Made by a program: the position numbers and the translations under genes. A stretch of 64,000 nucleotides of DNA from JAEULH01 sp963805915 (GTDB taxonomy: Bacteria > Pseudomonadota > Alphaproteobacteria > Rhodospirillales > Defluviicoccaceae), in the NCBI GenBank assembly GCA_963805915.1, contig CAWDWD010000018.1:186001-250000 (forward strand), read 5' to 3'. The notes beneath the pieces were generated by a model. That model made no database searches and had not been told where the DNA came from. It saw only the letters and a program-made list of their open reading frames with translations. This document shows positions 37,891 through 46,128 of this stretch, in pieces (the first letter of the stretch is position 1; every line of letters starts with the position of its first letter).

Positions 37891-40623
37891 TTACGTCATC
37901 GCCTTCAGCTTGTAGACGAACTCCAGCGCCTCGCGCGGTGAAAGCGTATCGGGATCGGTTCCGGCGAGGAGTTGTTCGGCGGCGGACGGGGTCGGTTGTC
38001 GTGGCCGGGTGGCGGCGGCGAACAACGGCAGGTCGGCTGCGAGCTTGGTGACGGCCGAGGAGGTTTCGCCCTGTTCAAGGGTCTGGAGGACTTCTTCGGC
38101 GCGGGCGACGACCGCCGGCGGCAGGCCGGCGAGGCGGCCGACGTGGATGCCGTAGGAGCGGTCGGCGGCGCCGGCGGCGACTTCGTGGAGGAAGACGATG
38201 TCGTCGCGCCACTCCTTGATCCGCATGGTGTAGCAGGCGAGGTCGGCGAGGCGCGCCGCAAGCGCGGTCAGCTCGTGGTAGTGGGTGGCGAACAGGGTGC
38301 GGCAGCGATTGACCTCGTGGAGGTGCTCGATCACCGCCCAGGCGATCGACAGGCCATCGAAGGTCGCGGTGCCGCGGCCGATCTCGTCGAGAATGACCAG
38401 CGCGCGCGGCCCCGCCTGATTGAGGATGGTGGCCGTTTCGACCATCTCGACCATGAAGGTCGACTGGCCGCGGGCAAGATCGTCGGCGGCGCCGACGCGC
38501 GAGAACAGCCGGTCGACCACGCCCAGCCGCGCGCTCTCGGCGGGTACGAACGAGCCGATCTGGGCCAGGATCGCGATCAGCGCGTTCTGGCGTAGAAACG
38601 TGCTTTTGCCGGCCATGTTCGGCCCGGTCACCAGCCATTGCCGGCGGCCGTCACCGAGATCGCAATCGTTGGCGACGAAGCTTTTGCCCTCTGACAGTTT
38701 GAGCGCTGCTTCGACCACCGGATGACGCCCGCGGCGAACCTCGAAGCCCGCGCCGTCATCGACGACGGGACGAACGTAGGCGGCCTCGGCGGCAAGCTCG
38801 GCCAAGGCACTGGCCACGTCGAGAACCGCGACGCCGGCCGCCGCGCGCGAGATGGCTTCGGCTTCGGCGAGGACCTCGCCGGCCAACTGTTCGAACAGCT
38901 CAAGCTCGAGCGCCAAGGCTTCGTCCGCCGCGCCGGCGATCCGCCCCGCCAGATCGCCGAGCTCGACGCTGGTGTAGCGCACGGCATTGGCGATGGTCTG
39001 GCGATGGATGAATTCGCCGCCGGGCTCGGCCGGCAGCTTCTCCGCCTGACGCGCCGGGATTTCGATGAAGTAGCCGAGTACGTTGTTGAAGCGGATCTTG
39101 AGCGCGGCGATGCCGGTTTGCGTCGCGTAGCGTGCCTGGAGCGCGACGATGAGGCGGCGGCTGTCATCGCGCAGCGCGCGAAGCTCGTCGAGCCGTGGCG
39201 AGAACCCGGTGGCGAGAAAGCCGCCGTCGCGCGCCATCGGCGGAAGCTCGGCGGCGAGCGCCTCGGCCAGCCGCGCCGTCAGCGCGCGGTGTTCGCCAAG
39301 ATCGTCGAGACAGGCTCGCAACGCCGCCGGCGTACCGGCGAGGCTGTCGCCTACGAGCAGGGAGCGGAGCGCCGCACCCAAAGCCAGGCCGTCCCGGACG
39401 GCGGCAAGATCGCGCGGGCCGCCGCGGCGAAGCCCGAGCCGCGACAAGGCGCGCTCGAAATCGGGACACGCCCTCAGCGGCGCGCGGATGGAGGCGCGGG
39501 TCTCGTCGCGATCGACGAACACCTGGACCAGATCGAGGCGCTCGTCGATGGCGCCGATCGAGGTAAGCGGCTGGGACAGCCGCGAGGCGAGCAGGCGGGC
39601 GCCGGCGCCGGTGATGGTTCGGTCAATGGTGTCGGCCACGCTGCCCTTGCGTTCGCCGGCGAGCGTGCGGGTGAGCTCCAGGTTGCGCCGAGTGGCCGCG
39701 TCGATCTCCATCACCGAGCCATCGGCGACACGCCTGGGCCGTTGAAGGGGCGGCAGGCAGCCGCGTTGGGTCAGGCTCACATAGTCGACCAGGGCTCCGG
39801 CCGCCGCGACCTCGGCCACGGAGAACGCGCCGAAGCCGTCCAGGGCCGCCACCGCGAAGGCCTGCTCCATCCGCCGCCGCGCGTTGATGGCGTCGAACCG
39901 GCTGGCCGGCAGCGGGGTGACGCGTTCGCGCCAGTCGCGGGCCGGGTCGAGACTATCGAGGCGCGCCAAGAGAGTATCGGGCACGAGAATTTCGACCGGC
40001 TCCAACCCTGCAAGAGTCGCGGCGAGCGCGCGCGACGCCACCCCTTGCGTGAAGAACGCTCCGGTCGAGACGTCGATCCAGGCGAGACCGACCTCGCCAC
40101 CCGATCCGACCCGGGCGGACTCGACCACGGCGCAGAGGTAGTTGTGGGCGCGCGAGTTGAGCAGCGTCTCTTCGGTCAGCGTTCCGGCGGTGACCAGGCG
40201 GACGATCTCGCGGTGGACGACAGCCTTGGCGCCGCGCTTGCGGGCCTCGGCGGGATCTTCGACCTGCTCGCAGATGGCGACCCGGAAGCCCTTGCGGATC
40301 AGCCGGGCGAGGTAGCTTTCGTGGCTGTGCACTGGCACGCCGCACATGGCGATGTCTTCGCCGAGGTGCTTGCCGCGTTTGGTCAGGGCGATGTCGAGCG
40401 CGCCGGCGGCCTTGACCGCGTCATCGAAGAACAGCTCGAAAAAGTCGCCCATCCGGTAGAACAAAAGGCAATCCGGGCAGGTCCGCTTGATCGCCAGGAA
40501 CTGGCTCATCAGCGGCGTCACTCCCGAATCCGCGACGGGCTCGGCGGCGGGTTCGCGGGCCGCCGCCGCGTCGCGCAATCCGGTTGTTGTTGGTTTATCT
40601 GGCGCTGGCCGGTCGTCGCGCAC
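37891..40623 (-). CDS. mutS: DNA mismatch repair protein MutS
   Basis: MutS recognises base mismatches and small loops and starts repair. The 910-residue protein has the mismatch-binding F-x-E motif in RMGDFFELFF (about residue 57), connector and lever domains, and the ABC-type ATPase with Walker A VTGPNMAGKSTFLRQNALIA (about residue 650), signature ARGQSTFMVEM and Walker B ALVILDEIGRGTATFDGLS. The C-terminus ends FVYKLKAMT. An N-terminal extension of about 37 residues precedes the conserved SVTPLMSQF-like start, so a later start is possible. It is separated from glnD by 184 bp. Confidence 0.96.
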   Translation of the reverse strand: MRDDRPAPDKPTTTGLRDAAAAREPAAEPVADSGVTPLMSQFLAIKRTCPDCLLFYRMGDFFELFFDDAVKAAGALDIALTKRGKHLGEDIAMCGVPVHSHESYLARLIRKGFRVAICEQVEDPAEARKRGAKAVVHREIVRLVTAGTLTEETLLNSRAHNYLCAVVESARVGSGGEVGLAWIDVSTGAFFTQGVASRALAATLAGLEPVEILVPDTLLARLDSLDPARDWRERVTPLPASRFDAINARRRMEQAFAVAALDGFGAFSVAEVAAAGALVDYVSLTQRGCLPPLQRPRRVADGSVMEIDAATRRNLELTRTLAGERKGSVADTIDRTITGAGARLLASRLSQPLTSIGAIDERLDLVQVFVDRDETRASIRAPLRACPDFERALSRLGLRRGGPRDLAAVRDGLALGAALRSLLVGDSLAGTPAALRACLDDLGEHRALTARLAEALAAELPPMARDGGFLATGFSPRLDELRALRDDSRRLIVALQARYATQTGIAALKIRFNNVLGYFIEIPARQAEKLPAEPGGEFIHRQTIANAVRYTSVELGDLAGRIAGAADEALALELELFEQLAGEVLAEAEAISRAAAGVAVLDVASALAELAAEAAYVRPVVDDGAGFEVRRGRHPVVEAALKLSEGKSFVANDCDLGDGRRQWLVTGPNMAGKSTFLRQNALIAILAQIGSFVPAESARLGVVDRLFSRVGAADDLARGQSTFMVEMVETATILNQAGPRALVILDEIGRGTATFDGLSIAWAVIEHLHEVNRCRTLFATHYHELTALAARLADLACYTMRIKEWRDDIVFLHEVAAGAADRSYGIHVGRLAGLPPAVVARAEEVLQTLEQGETSSAVTKLAADLPLFAAATRPRQPTPSAAEQLLAGTDPDTLSPREALEFVYKLKAMT

Positions 40624-40717
40624 GAATACTCCCGCGCCGGGGACTGATCTTGCTTGCGAGAAACCTTAGCACTCCGCCGCCGGTTGGGGCTATGAATACG
40701 CCCGTCCGAGCGGCAAT

Positions 40718-41248
40718 ATGGCGCTCATGAACGAAGCGGAGACCAGGGTGACGAACAGCGCGGCGCGGTCTGTCAGAGAGGTCGTCGGCCTGTTCCGCGA
40801 CCGGCAAAGTTTCGAAGCCGCCGTCGCGGCCCTGCTTAAGGCCGGGTTCGAGCGGAGCGAGCTCAGCGTTCTCGCCTCGCACGAGTCCCTCGATGCCGCC
40901 GGCAAGCCGGCCAAGCCGTGGCGCGACGTGCTCACCGCCCTGGTCGGCGATCTCAAGTACGAGGGTCCGCTGGTTGCCTCGGGCGCCATCGCCTTGGCCG
41001 GCGGCCCGGCGACGGCGGCGCTGGCCGGCATTGTCGGCGCGGCGGTCGGCGGCATGGCCGCCAAGGAGTTCCTCGAAGAGGTTACCGCCCAGCCCCACAC
41101 CGAGGACTTCGCCCGCTCGCTCGAGGCTGGCGGGGTCATCCTCTGGGTCCGCGGCGAGGACGACGCCCAGTGCCGCCGCGCCAGCGACATCCTGATCACC
41201 GAAGGCGGCACCAACGTCCACGTCAGCGAGCGCACGCTCGAAGCGTGA
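40718..41248 (+). CDS. Hypothetical protein with glycine-zipper-like segment (general stress protein 17M-like N-terminus)
   Basis: A 176-residue protein of unknown role. The N-terminal third (REVVGLFRDRQSFEAAVAALLKAGF, by position about residues 20-44) resembles the small alpha/beta module of heat-shock-induced 17M-type proteins. A hydrophobic glycine/alanine-rich stretch (about residues 88-118, with GPATAALAGIVGAAVGGMAA) looks like a glycine zipper that could insert in a membrane. The C-terminal part ends GTNVHVSERTLEA. ATG 40718 or 40727 may be the start. It is divergent from mutS and has no obvious operon partners. Confidence 0.65.
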   Translation: MALMNEAETRVTNSAARSVREVVGLFRDRQSFEAAVAALLKAGFERSELSVLASHESLDAAGKPAKPWRDVLTALVGDLKYEGPLVASGAIALAGGPATAALAGIVGAAVGGMAAKEFLEEVTAQPHTEDFARSLEAGGVILWVRGEDDAQCRRASDILITEGGTNVHVSERTLEA

Positions 41249-41258
41249 CGCGGCTTGC

Positions 41259-43616
41259 CTAAAGCCCGATCTCCACATCGGGATCGCCGGCGGCCAAGGC
41301 GCTCATGTACGCAAGACAAAGATCGCGAGAGCGGTACCCGCCAAAGGCCGCCATTTCTCGCCGCTCGACGATCGGGAATGTCGAGCAGATGTAGTGCACG
41401 TCGTCCCGGTCCGTGATGCCGTAAAGGTGAAAGTAGACCGCATCGAGCTTGGCGCGAAGGGTGAGGCGGCGCTCTTCATTCCAGATGAATGGCGGCTTCA
41501 CCTCCCCGCGTTCATCGACATGGCCCATGTCCCGCGCGAACGGGGCCATATCATGTGCGATGTACGTCAGCTCCAGGACGATATCGTCAACAACCTCACC
41601 GGCGGTCTTCGCGCCAAACCGAATGGCCTCATAGTGGTCGGGCGGAATGACGGGGAGCTGTTCGACAATATACCAGTTTAGATGTTGGCCCTGGATCTTT
41701 TGACGTGCCACAAAATCGAAGACAACAGCATTCAAGCACCCGAGCATTCTCGATGCATCCTGCGCTGACAGGCTTTTCCTTGGAGTATTTCTGAAATAAG
41801 CACTGGGAACGTGTTCCCAATACCAAAAGCAGGTACGAGCCCGGCAATCATGGAGCGCATGTTGGTTGGGGCGGTGACGTCCTTAAAGCCCAAGAACCAT
41901 GAGGCAGGGGGGAGCGGGATGCTTCGAGCGGCTATCCAGAACTGCGGATCGGGAAGCCAATCCGCGGATTCATGTTTTTCCTGTGTCGCGGGCTCGGCTG
42001 ACGCTGGCCTGTGTTGATTTGCAGGATTGACCACAACGCTCGCAGCGCGGTGGTCAAATGCTTGGACCATCTTGCCTTCGTACAGTGGCACCCAGTCCCC
42101 GGCCGCGTTGCGCCAGCGGTTTCCACCGACGGGATACGCTCCTTCTTGTTCTTCCAGCTCCTGGCGGGTGCGGAAGAGGTGGGAGTCGTTGGTCACGTCA
42201 AACATGCGAGCGTACTTGACCGGCCCGGCGGTCCTCGGGCAGGGAGCCTTGTGCCAGCTCGTTCAGCTTCTCGCTGAAAGCATTGAGACGCGCCGAGACG
42301 AGCGGTTCGATGGTCTCGTTCAGAATCAAGCCGACAAGGTCGCCGGGCGTGTAGTAGCTGCCGGAGCCCTTGCGGGAGAAAATGTTCGGCCGGATGAAGA
42401 TTTGGCCGCCCTTGCGGATCACCTCATGTTCCAACAGACGCTCATAAATGGAGCCGAGTTGTTGAACGCTGAGGTCGCGGTAGTTGATGTATTTGCGGCC
42501 GTCGGGCGTTTGTTCGAAAGACAGGGCGTCGATCACAGTCGCCATGACGGCATCGCCGAGCCTGACCTGCGTCAGCAGGGGTGTACGCTTGGGATCGAAC
42601 AGGCCGCCATCGTACGGCGGCAGGCCGATTGATCCGTCTCCGGCGTCGATCGCGCGGCAAAGATCGTCCAGGACCGACCAATAGCGGGCGGCGGTCGCCG
42701 AAAAGGTATCCTTGCGATCCTTCCGGCTTCCGACATCCCCGCGTACCCGCTCGCGCAGTAATCGTCGTAGCGGCTATCGCGCACGGGCAGGAGATTCCTG
42801 TCTTCGGTGTAGACGATGAATAGCAGGCGATATAGCAGTATCAGCGCTGCTTCCCGGACTTCCTGCAATGGCGCGGCAGGCGCGGCCGCCGCGATGGCCT
42901 GCGCAAGCGTGGGAAAAACCAGCCCGAAAACGAGATTTGAGAGGTTGGCCGCGACGCGTTGCTCATAGAAATGACCTTCCTCAAGCGCTCGCTGATGAAA
43001 GGTACGGCCGTCGCTTGGAGTTGGTAGGAACGCATCGCGCCTGAAGACGAGGGCGAAGACCTTGAGCCAGTGAAACCGCTCCTCTTCGGAGAGACCGAAT
43101 AGTCCCTCATTGTAGCCCGGAATGTCGAGGATCGCCGCGAGATCGACCTCGAAAAACTGCTCGGAGACAGAGCCGCACACCTTGATAATAAAGCCGCCAC
43201 CTCCCGCCGTTGGTCAGGATGCCCCAGCGAAGTTTGCCCGTCGTAAGATCCTCGACTCTGCGAAGATATCGAAGCATTTGCGTCGATGGAGCAGTCTCCT
43301 CGCCTCGTCGTCCGGAGCGGCGATCAAGGGGTCTTTGCCAGCGCTTGGATTCCACGACCGCCAGCCCGAACTCATAGCGCCTCCACTCTTCGCGAAAGGC
43401 GTTGGCTTTCGCCTTGGTTGCCGCGTCTTTGAAGAGCAGGCCGTCCGGAACGTCCTCGCGACCTTTCGGCGCGAGGTTCTGCTGGCGAAGTGTCGCGGTC
43501 CAGCCCAGCTGCTCCAGAATTGGCCATATTAGATCGTTTTCCGTCTGGCTCTCGTTGGGCGTGTGAGACGTAGGGAAGCGGTCGAATATGGCCCTCAGCT
43601 CATGGGCATAGCTTTT
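41259..43616 (-). pseudogene. Eco57I-type restriction-modification enzyme remnant: frameshifted, core deleted, 5' end cut by IS1595
   Basis: Fragments read in order from 43616 to 41259 match the long single-chain Eco57I-like (type IIG) proteins. The N-terminal nuclease-like part (NESQTENDLIWPILEQLGW, KGREDVPDGLLF, VVESKRW, ILTNGGRWRLYYQG) loses its start to an IS1595 insertion at 43617. After a frameshift near 43190 come VSEQFFEVDLAAILDIPG and ILLYRLLFIVYTEDRNLLPV, another shift near 42750, then RDLSVQQLGSIYERLLE and GSGSYYTPGDLVGLILNETI. The next segment should be the methyltransferase core (GSG SAM site and NPPY), but the sequence jumps directly to the distal MFDVTNDSHLFRTRQELEE. C-terminal pieces follow in two frames. 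The gene cannot encode an active enzyme. Confidence 0.85.
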
Positions 43617-43951
43617 CCTGATTACGCTTCTTTCTCAGCCTGCCGGGGCGTGGTACAAATCGGGAACATATAAGGAGACAGGCGGGGTTGAGGCATGGCG
43701 CGCAATCGTGTTCAGTTTCAGAAGGGGCTCAGCGAGGCGCGGTTCGATGAGCTTTACGGGAGCGAGGATCGGTGTCGGGAGGTCGTGCTCGGCTGGCGTT
43801 GGCCGCAAGGCTTTGTCTGCCCCGGCTGCGGCGGGCGGAATCACTGCATCATCAAGACCCGTGCCCTCTACCAGTGCACGTCCTGCCGCCGGCAGACCTC
43901 GCTGATGGCCGGCACGATCTTCGCCTCGACCAAGGTGCCGCTGCGCACTTG
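43617..43951 (+). mobile_element. IS1595-family element, copy 2 (5' third only)
   Basis: This begins with the left terminal repeat (CCTGATTACGCTTC...) at 43617 and follows copy 1 nearly base for base for 335 bp, through the zinc ribbon of the transposase (start 43695). At 43951 it joins IS5-family sequence in the middle of the codons for residues LRTW. The rest of the element, including the right repeat, is missing here. The insertion cut the restriction-modification gene. The eight bases before it (TAGCTTTT) have no matching duplicate nearby, consistent with a later deletion. Confidence 0.9.
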
Positions 43952-44770
43952 GCGCCGGGTGAGCATGCGGATGTTGGCGACGAGCACCCAGGCGACGGCG
44001 CTGACGATGGTTGCCTCGAAATCCTTGGCGAGACGGCGGCAGCGGCCGAGCCAGGCGAAGGTGCGTTCAACGACCCAGCGGCGGGGCAAGAGCTCGAAGC
44101 CCAGTGCCGTGTCGGACCGCTTGATGATTGCGATGGTCCATCGGCCGAGAGCGGCGAGGGCCGTCTTCAGTTTGTCGCCGGCATAGCCACCGTCGGCGAA
44201 GAGATGGCGCAACCACGGGTAGAGGGTCCGGATCGAGGCGATGACAGCGAGCGCGCCGTCGCGATCCTGGATGTCGGCGGGGTGCACCCGCAGCCCGACC
44301 AGGTTCCCGTCGGTGTCGGTGATGATGTGGCGCTTGCGGCCGTTCACTTTCTTGCCGGCGTCGTAGCCCCTGGGACCGCCGCTTTCGGTGGTTTTCACCG
44401 ACTGGCTGTCGATCACGCCGGCCGACGGACTGGCCTCCCGACCCCCCGCTCGCGCGCGGCGACGACGAGCGCGTGATTGATCCGCGCCAGCGTCCCGTCC
44501 TGCGCCCAGCGGTAGAAATACCCCTGCACCGTCGAGTAGGGCGGAAAGTCCTTCGCCAGCGCGCGCCACTGGCAGCCGGTCGTCGCCAGGTACAAGATGG
44601 CATTCACCACCGCGCGAAGCTCGGTCTCACGCGGGCGGCCAATCGAATTCGCCTCGGGCATACGGCTCGATCAACGACCACTCCGCATCCGTCATGTCGC
44701 TTGCATACCGCAAACCTGGCCGCCGATACTTCGGCCGAGTGATCTCGCTCCAGGGCACCGTGACCTCCAT
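43952..44770 (-). pseudogene. IS5-family (IS427-like) transposase, truncated and frameshifted
   Basis: From about 44770 leftward the product reads VPWSEITRPKYRRPGLRYAS and MTDAEWSLIEPY, then shifts near 44660 to GRPRETELRAVVNAILYLAT and CQWRALAKDFPPYSTVQGYF, and shifts again in a G6 run near 44436 to GVIDSQSVKTTESGGPRGYD, KKVNGRKRHIITDTDGNLVG and RRWVVERTFAWLGRCRRL. These are the hallmarks of IS427-group IS5 transposases, where the second shift can be programmed. The 3' end (after NIRMLTRR) and its terminal repeat are missing, replaced by the copy 2 fragment of IS1595. The outer repeat next to the start may be the GAGCCTGACTGA-like sequence complementary to 46092-46103, now separated by IS1595 copy 3. 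Confidence 0.82.
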
Positions 44771-44873
44771 GACTTGTGTCGCAACAGCCAAGGAATCACA
44801 ACCCATTGAGATCACTCAACCCTTTTCCTGATTACGCATGAACCTCAGCCAGTTTGAGGAGGCGATATGGCAT

Positions 44874-45091
44874 CCTGATTACGCATCATCCTCAGCCATG
44901 GTCACGATCCCAAGTGCTTGTGAATCGGCAATTCAGGTCCGGCACGCATGCTCTTTGAGAGCGTCGGCCACTCGGGCATCCGACTTGGAGAGGGACTGCG
45001 GGCGAAGTGATCCTCCCGCAAGAATCTCAACACACTGATTTCAAACAGTTGTTCGACGTCAGGAATTGGCTGAGGATGGTGCGTAATCAGG
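44874..45091. mobile_element. 218-bp MITE with IS1595-type ends, inserted in IS1595 copy 3
   Basis: This short element has 24-bp terminal inverted repeats (44874-44897 and 45068-45091) with 23 of 24 positions matching. They begin CCTGATTACGCA and end CTCAGCC, like the IS1595 ends in this window, but the internal 170 bp is unrelated to the transposase and encodes nothing I can support. It is bordered by a perfect 8-bp duplication TATGGCAT (44866-44873 and 45092-45099). It was therefore probably mobilised in trans by the IS1595 transposase and landed near the right end of copy 3. Confidence 0.92.
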
Positions 45092-46005
45092 TATGGCATT
45101 GGCGGGGTTCGGACGGCGGCCCAGCCGAGGCGGGGCATCATGGCGGCGAGATCGTAGCACCGATTGAAGCGGTATTCGAACTCGGCCAGGTAGCGGGGGA
45201 TGTGCTTTTGGCGGATGGCGCGGTATGTGCCGGTGATGGCGGTCTTGATGTTGCCGAGCGCCGTGTTGACCCACTTGAAAGCGGGTGTCAGCACCGCCTT
45301 GCGGCCGGATCCTGTGCAGATCGGCTGATGCGTGCATCCCGCATCCGCGACACCGCGGAAGCAGCTGAGGCCGTCGCTGACGACGGTGCTGGTGGGATCG
45401 AGGCTGCGTCGGGCCAGTTTTTCGACCTCCTTGCGCCGAAAGCCGATGACCCGGCGCAGCTTCAGGCGCACCGGCTTGCCCTCGGGCGTGGTTTCGACGG
45501 CGACGATGATCGGCGTCTTGCCGGGCGCGCCGCGACCGCGCTTGCCACCGGAGCGTTCGCCACCGAGATAGGCGTCGTCCATTTCGACCCGACCGGTCAG
45601 GCGCTTGCCGGCATCCCGCTCCATCATCACCTGCATCAGCTTGTGTTTGAGCTTCCAGGCGGTGTTCTGGGTCACACCGAGGCGACGGCCGAGTTCGAGG
45701 CTGGAGATCCCGCCCTTGCTCTGCGTCAGGTGGTACATGGTGCGAAACCAAGTGCGCAGCGGCACCTTGGTCGAGGCGAAGATCGTGCCGGCCATCAGCG
45801 AGGTCTGCCGGCGGCAGGACGTGCACTGGTAGAGGGCACGGGTCTTGATGACGCAGTGATTCCGCCCGCCGCAGCCGGGGCAGACAAAGCCTTGCGGCCA
45901 ACGCCAGCCGAGCACGACCTCCCGACACCGATCCTCGCTCCCGTAAAGCTCATCGAACCGCGCCTCGCTGAGCCCCTTCTGAAACTGAACACGATTGCGC
46001 GCCAT
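44902..46005 (-). CDS. IS1595-family transposase, copy 3, C-terminus altered by the MITE
   Basis: Residues 1-305 are as in copy 1 apart from single changes (for example FNRR to FNRC), with the zinc ribbon and the VEMDDAYLGG and VVSDGLSCF catalytic segments intact. After PPMPY the frame enters the MITE, so the native last ten residues (RLLKLAEVHA) are replaced by about 60 foreign ones ending HLGS. The catalytic domain is whole, so the protein may or may not keep activity. Confidence 0.88.
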   Translation of the reverse strand: MARNRVQFQKGLSEARFDELYGSEDRCREVVLGWRWPQGFVCPGCGGRNHCVIKTRALYQCTSCRRQTSLMAGTIFASTKVPLRTWFRTMYHLTQSKGGISSLELGRRLGVTQNTAWKLKHKLMQVMMERDAGKRLTGRVEMDDAYLGGERSGGKRGRGAPGKTPIIVAVETTPEGKPVRLKLRRVIGFRRKEVEKLARRSLDPTSTVVSDGLSCFRGVADAGCTHQPICTGSGRKAVLTPAFKWVNTALGNIKTAITGTYRAIRQKHIPRYLAEFEYRFNRCYDLAAMMPRLGWAAVRTPPMPYLITHHPQPIPDVEQLFEISVLRFLREDHFARSPSPSRMPEWPTLSKSMRAGPELPIHKHLGS

Positions 46006-46128
46006 GCCTAAACCCCGCCTGTCTCCTTATATGTTCCCGATTTGTACCACGCCCCGGCAGGCTGAGAAAGAAGCGTAATCAGGACCCTTTTTCAGTCAGG
46101 CTCTCATACCTGCGCAACGACCGCCGCT

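Larger units (their letters stand above)
44827..46083 (-). mobile_element. IS1595-family element, copy 3, carrying a nested MITE
   Basis: An inverted copy with its left repeat at 46083 and its right repeat at 44827. It is flanked by a perfect 8-bp target duplication ACCCTTTT (44819-44826 and 46084-46091). Its total length is 1257 bp; taking away the 218-bp MITE and one 8-bp duplication leaves exactly 1031 bp, the length of copy 1. Its left repeat shares the GCTTC variant with copy 2, whereas copies 1 and 4 have GCATC. Confidence 0.95.

Noticed and set aside
20626..46083. IS1595 copies as part of a CRISPR-like or phage array
   Set aside because: The repeats are whole transposable elements with transposase genes and target duplications; there are no regularly spaced short repeats or cas genes.
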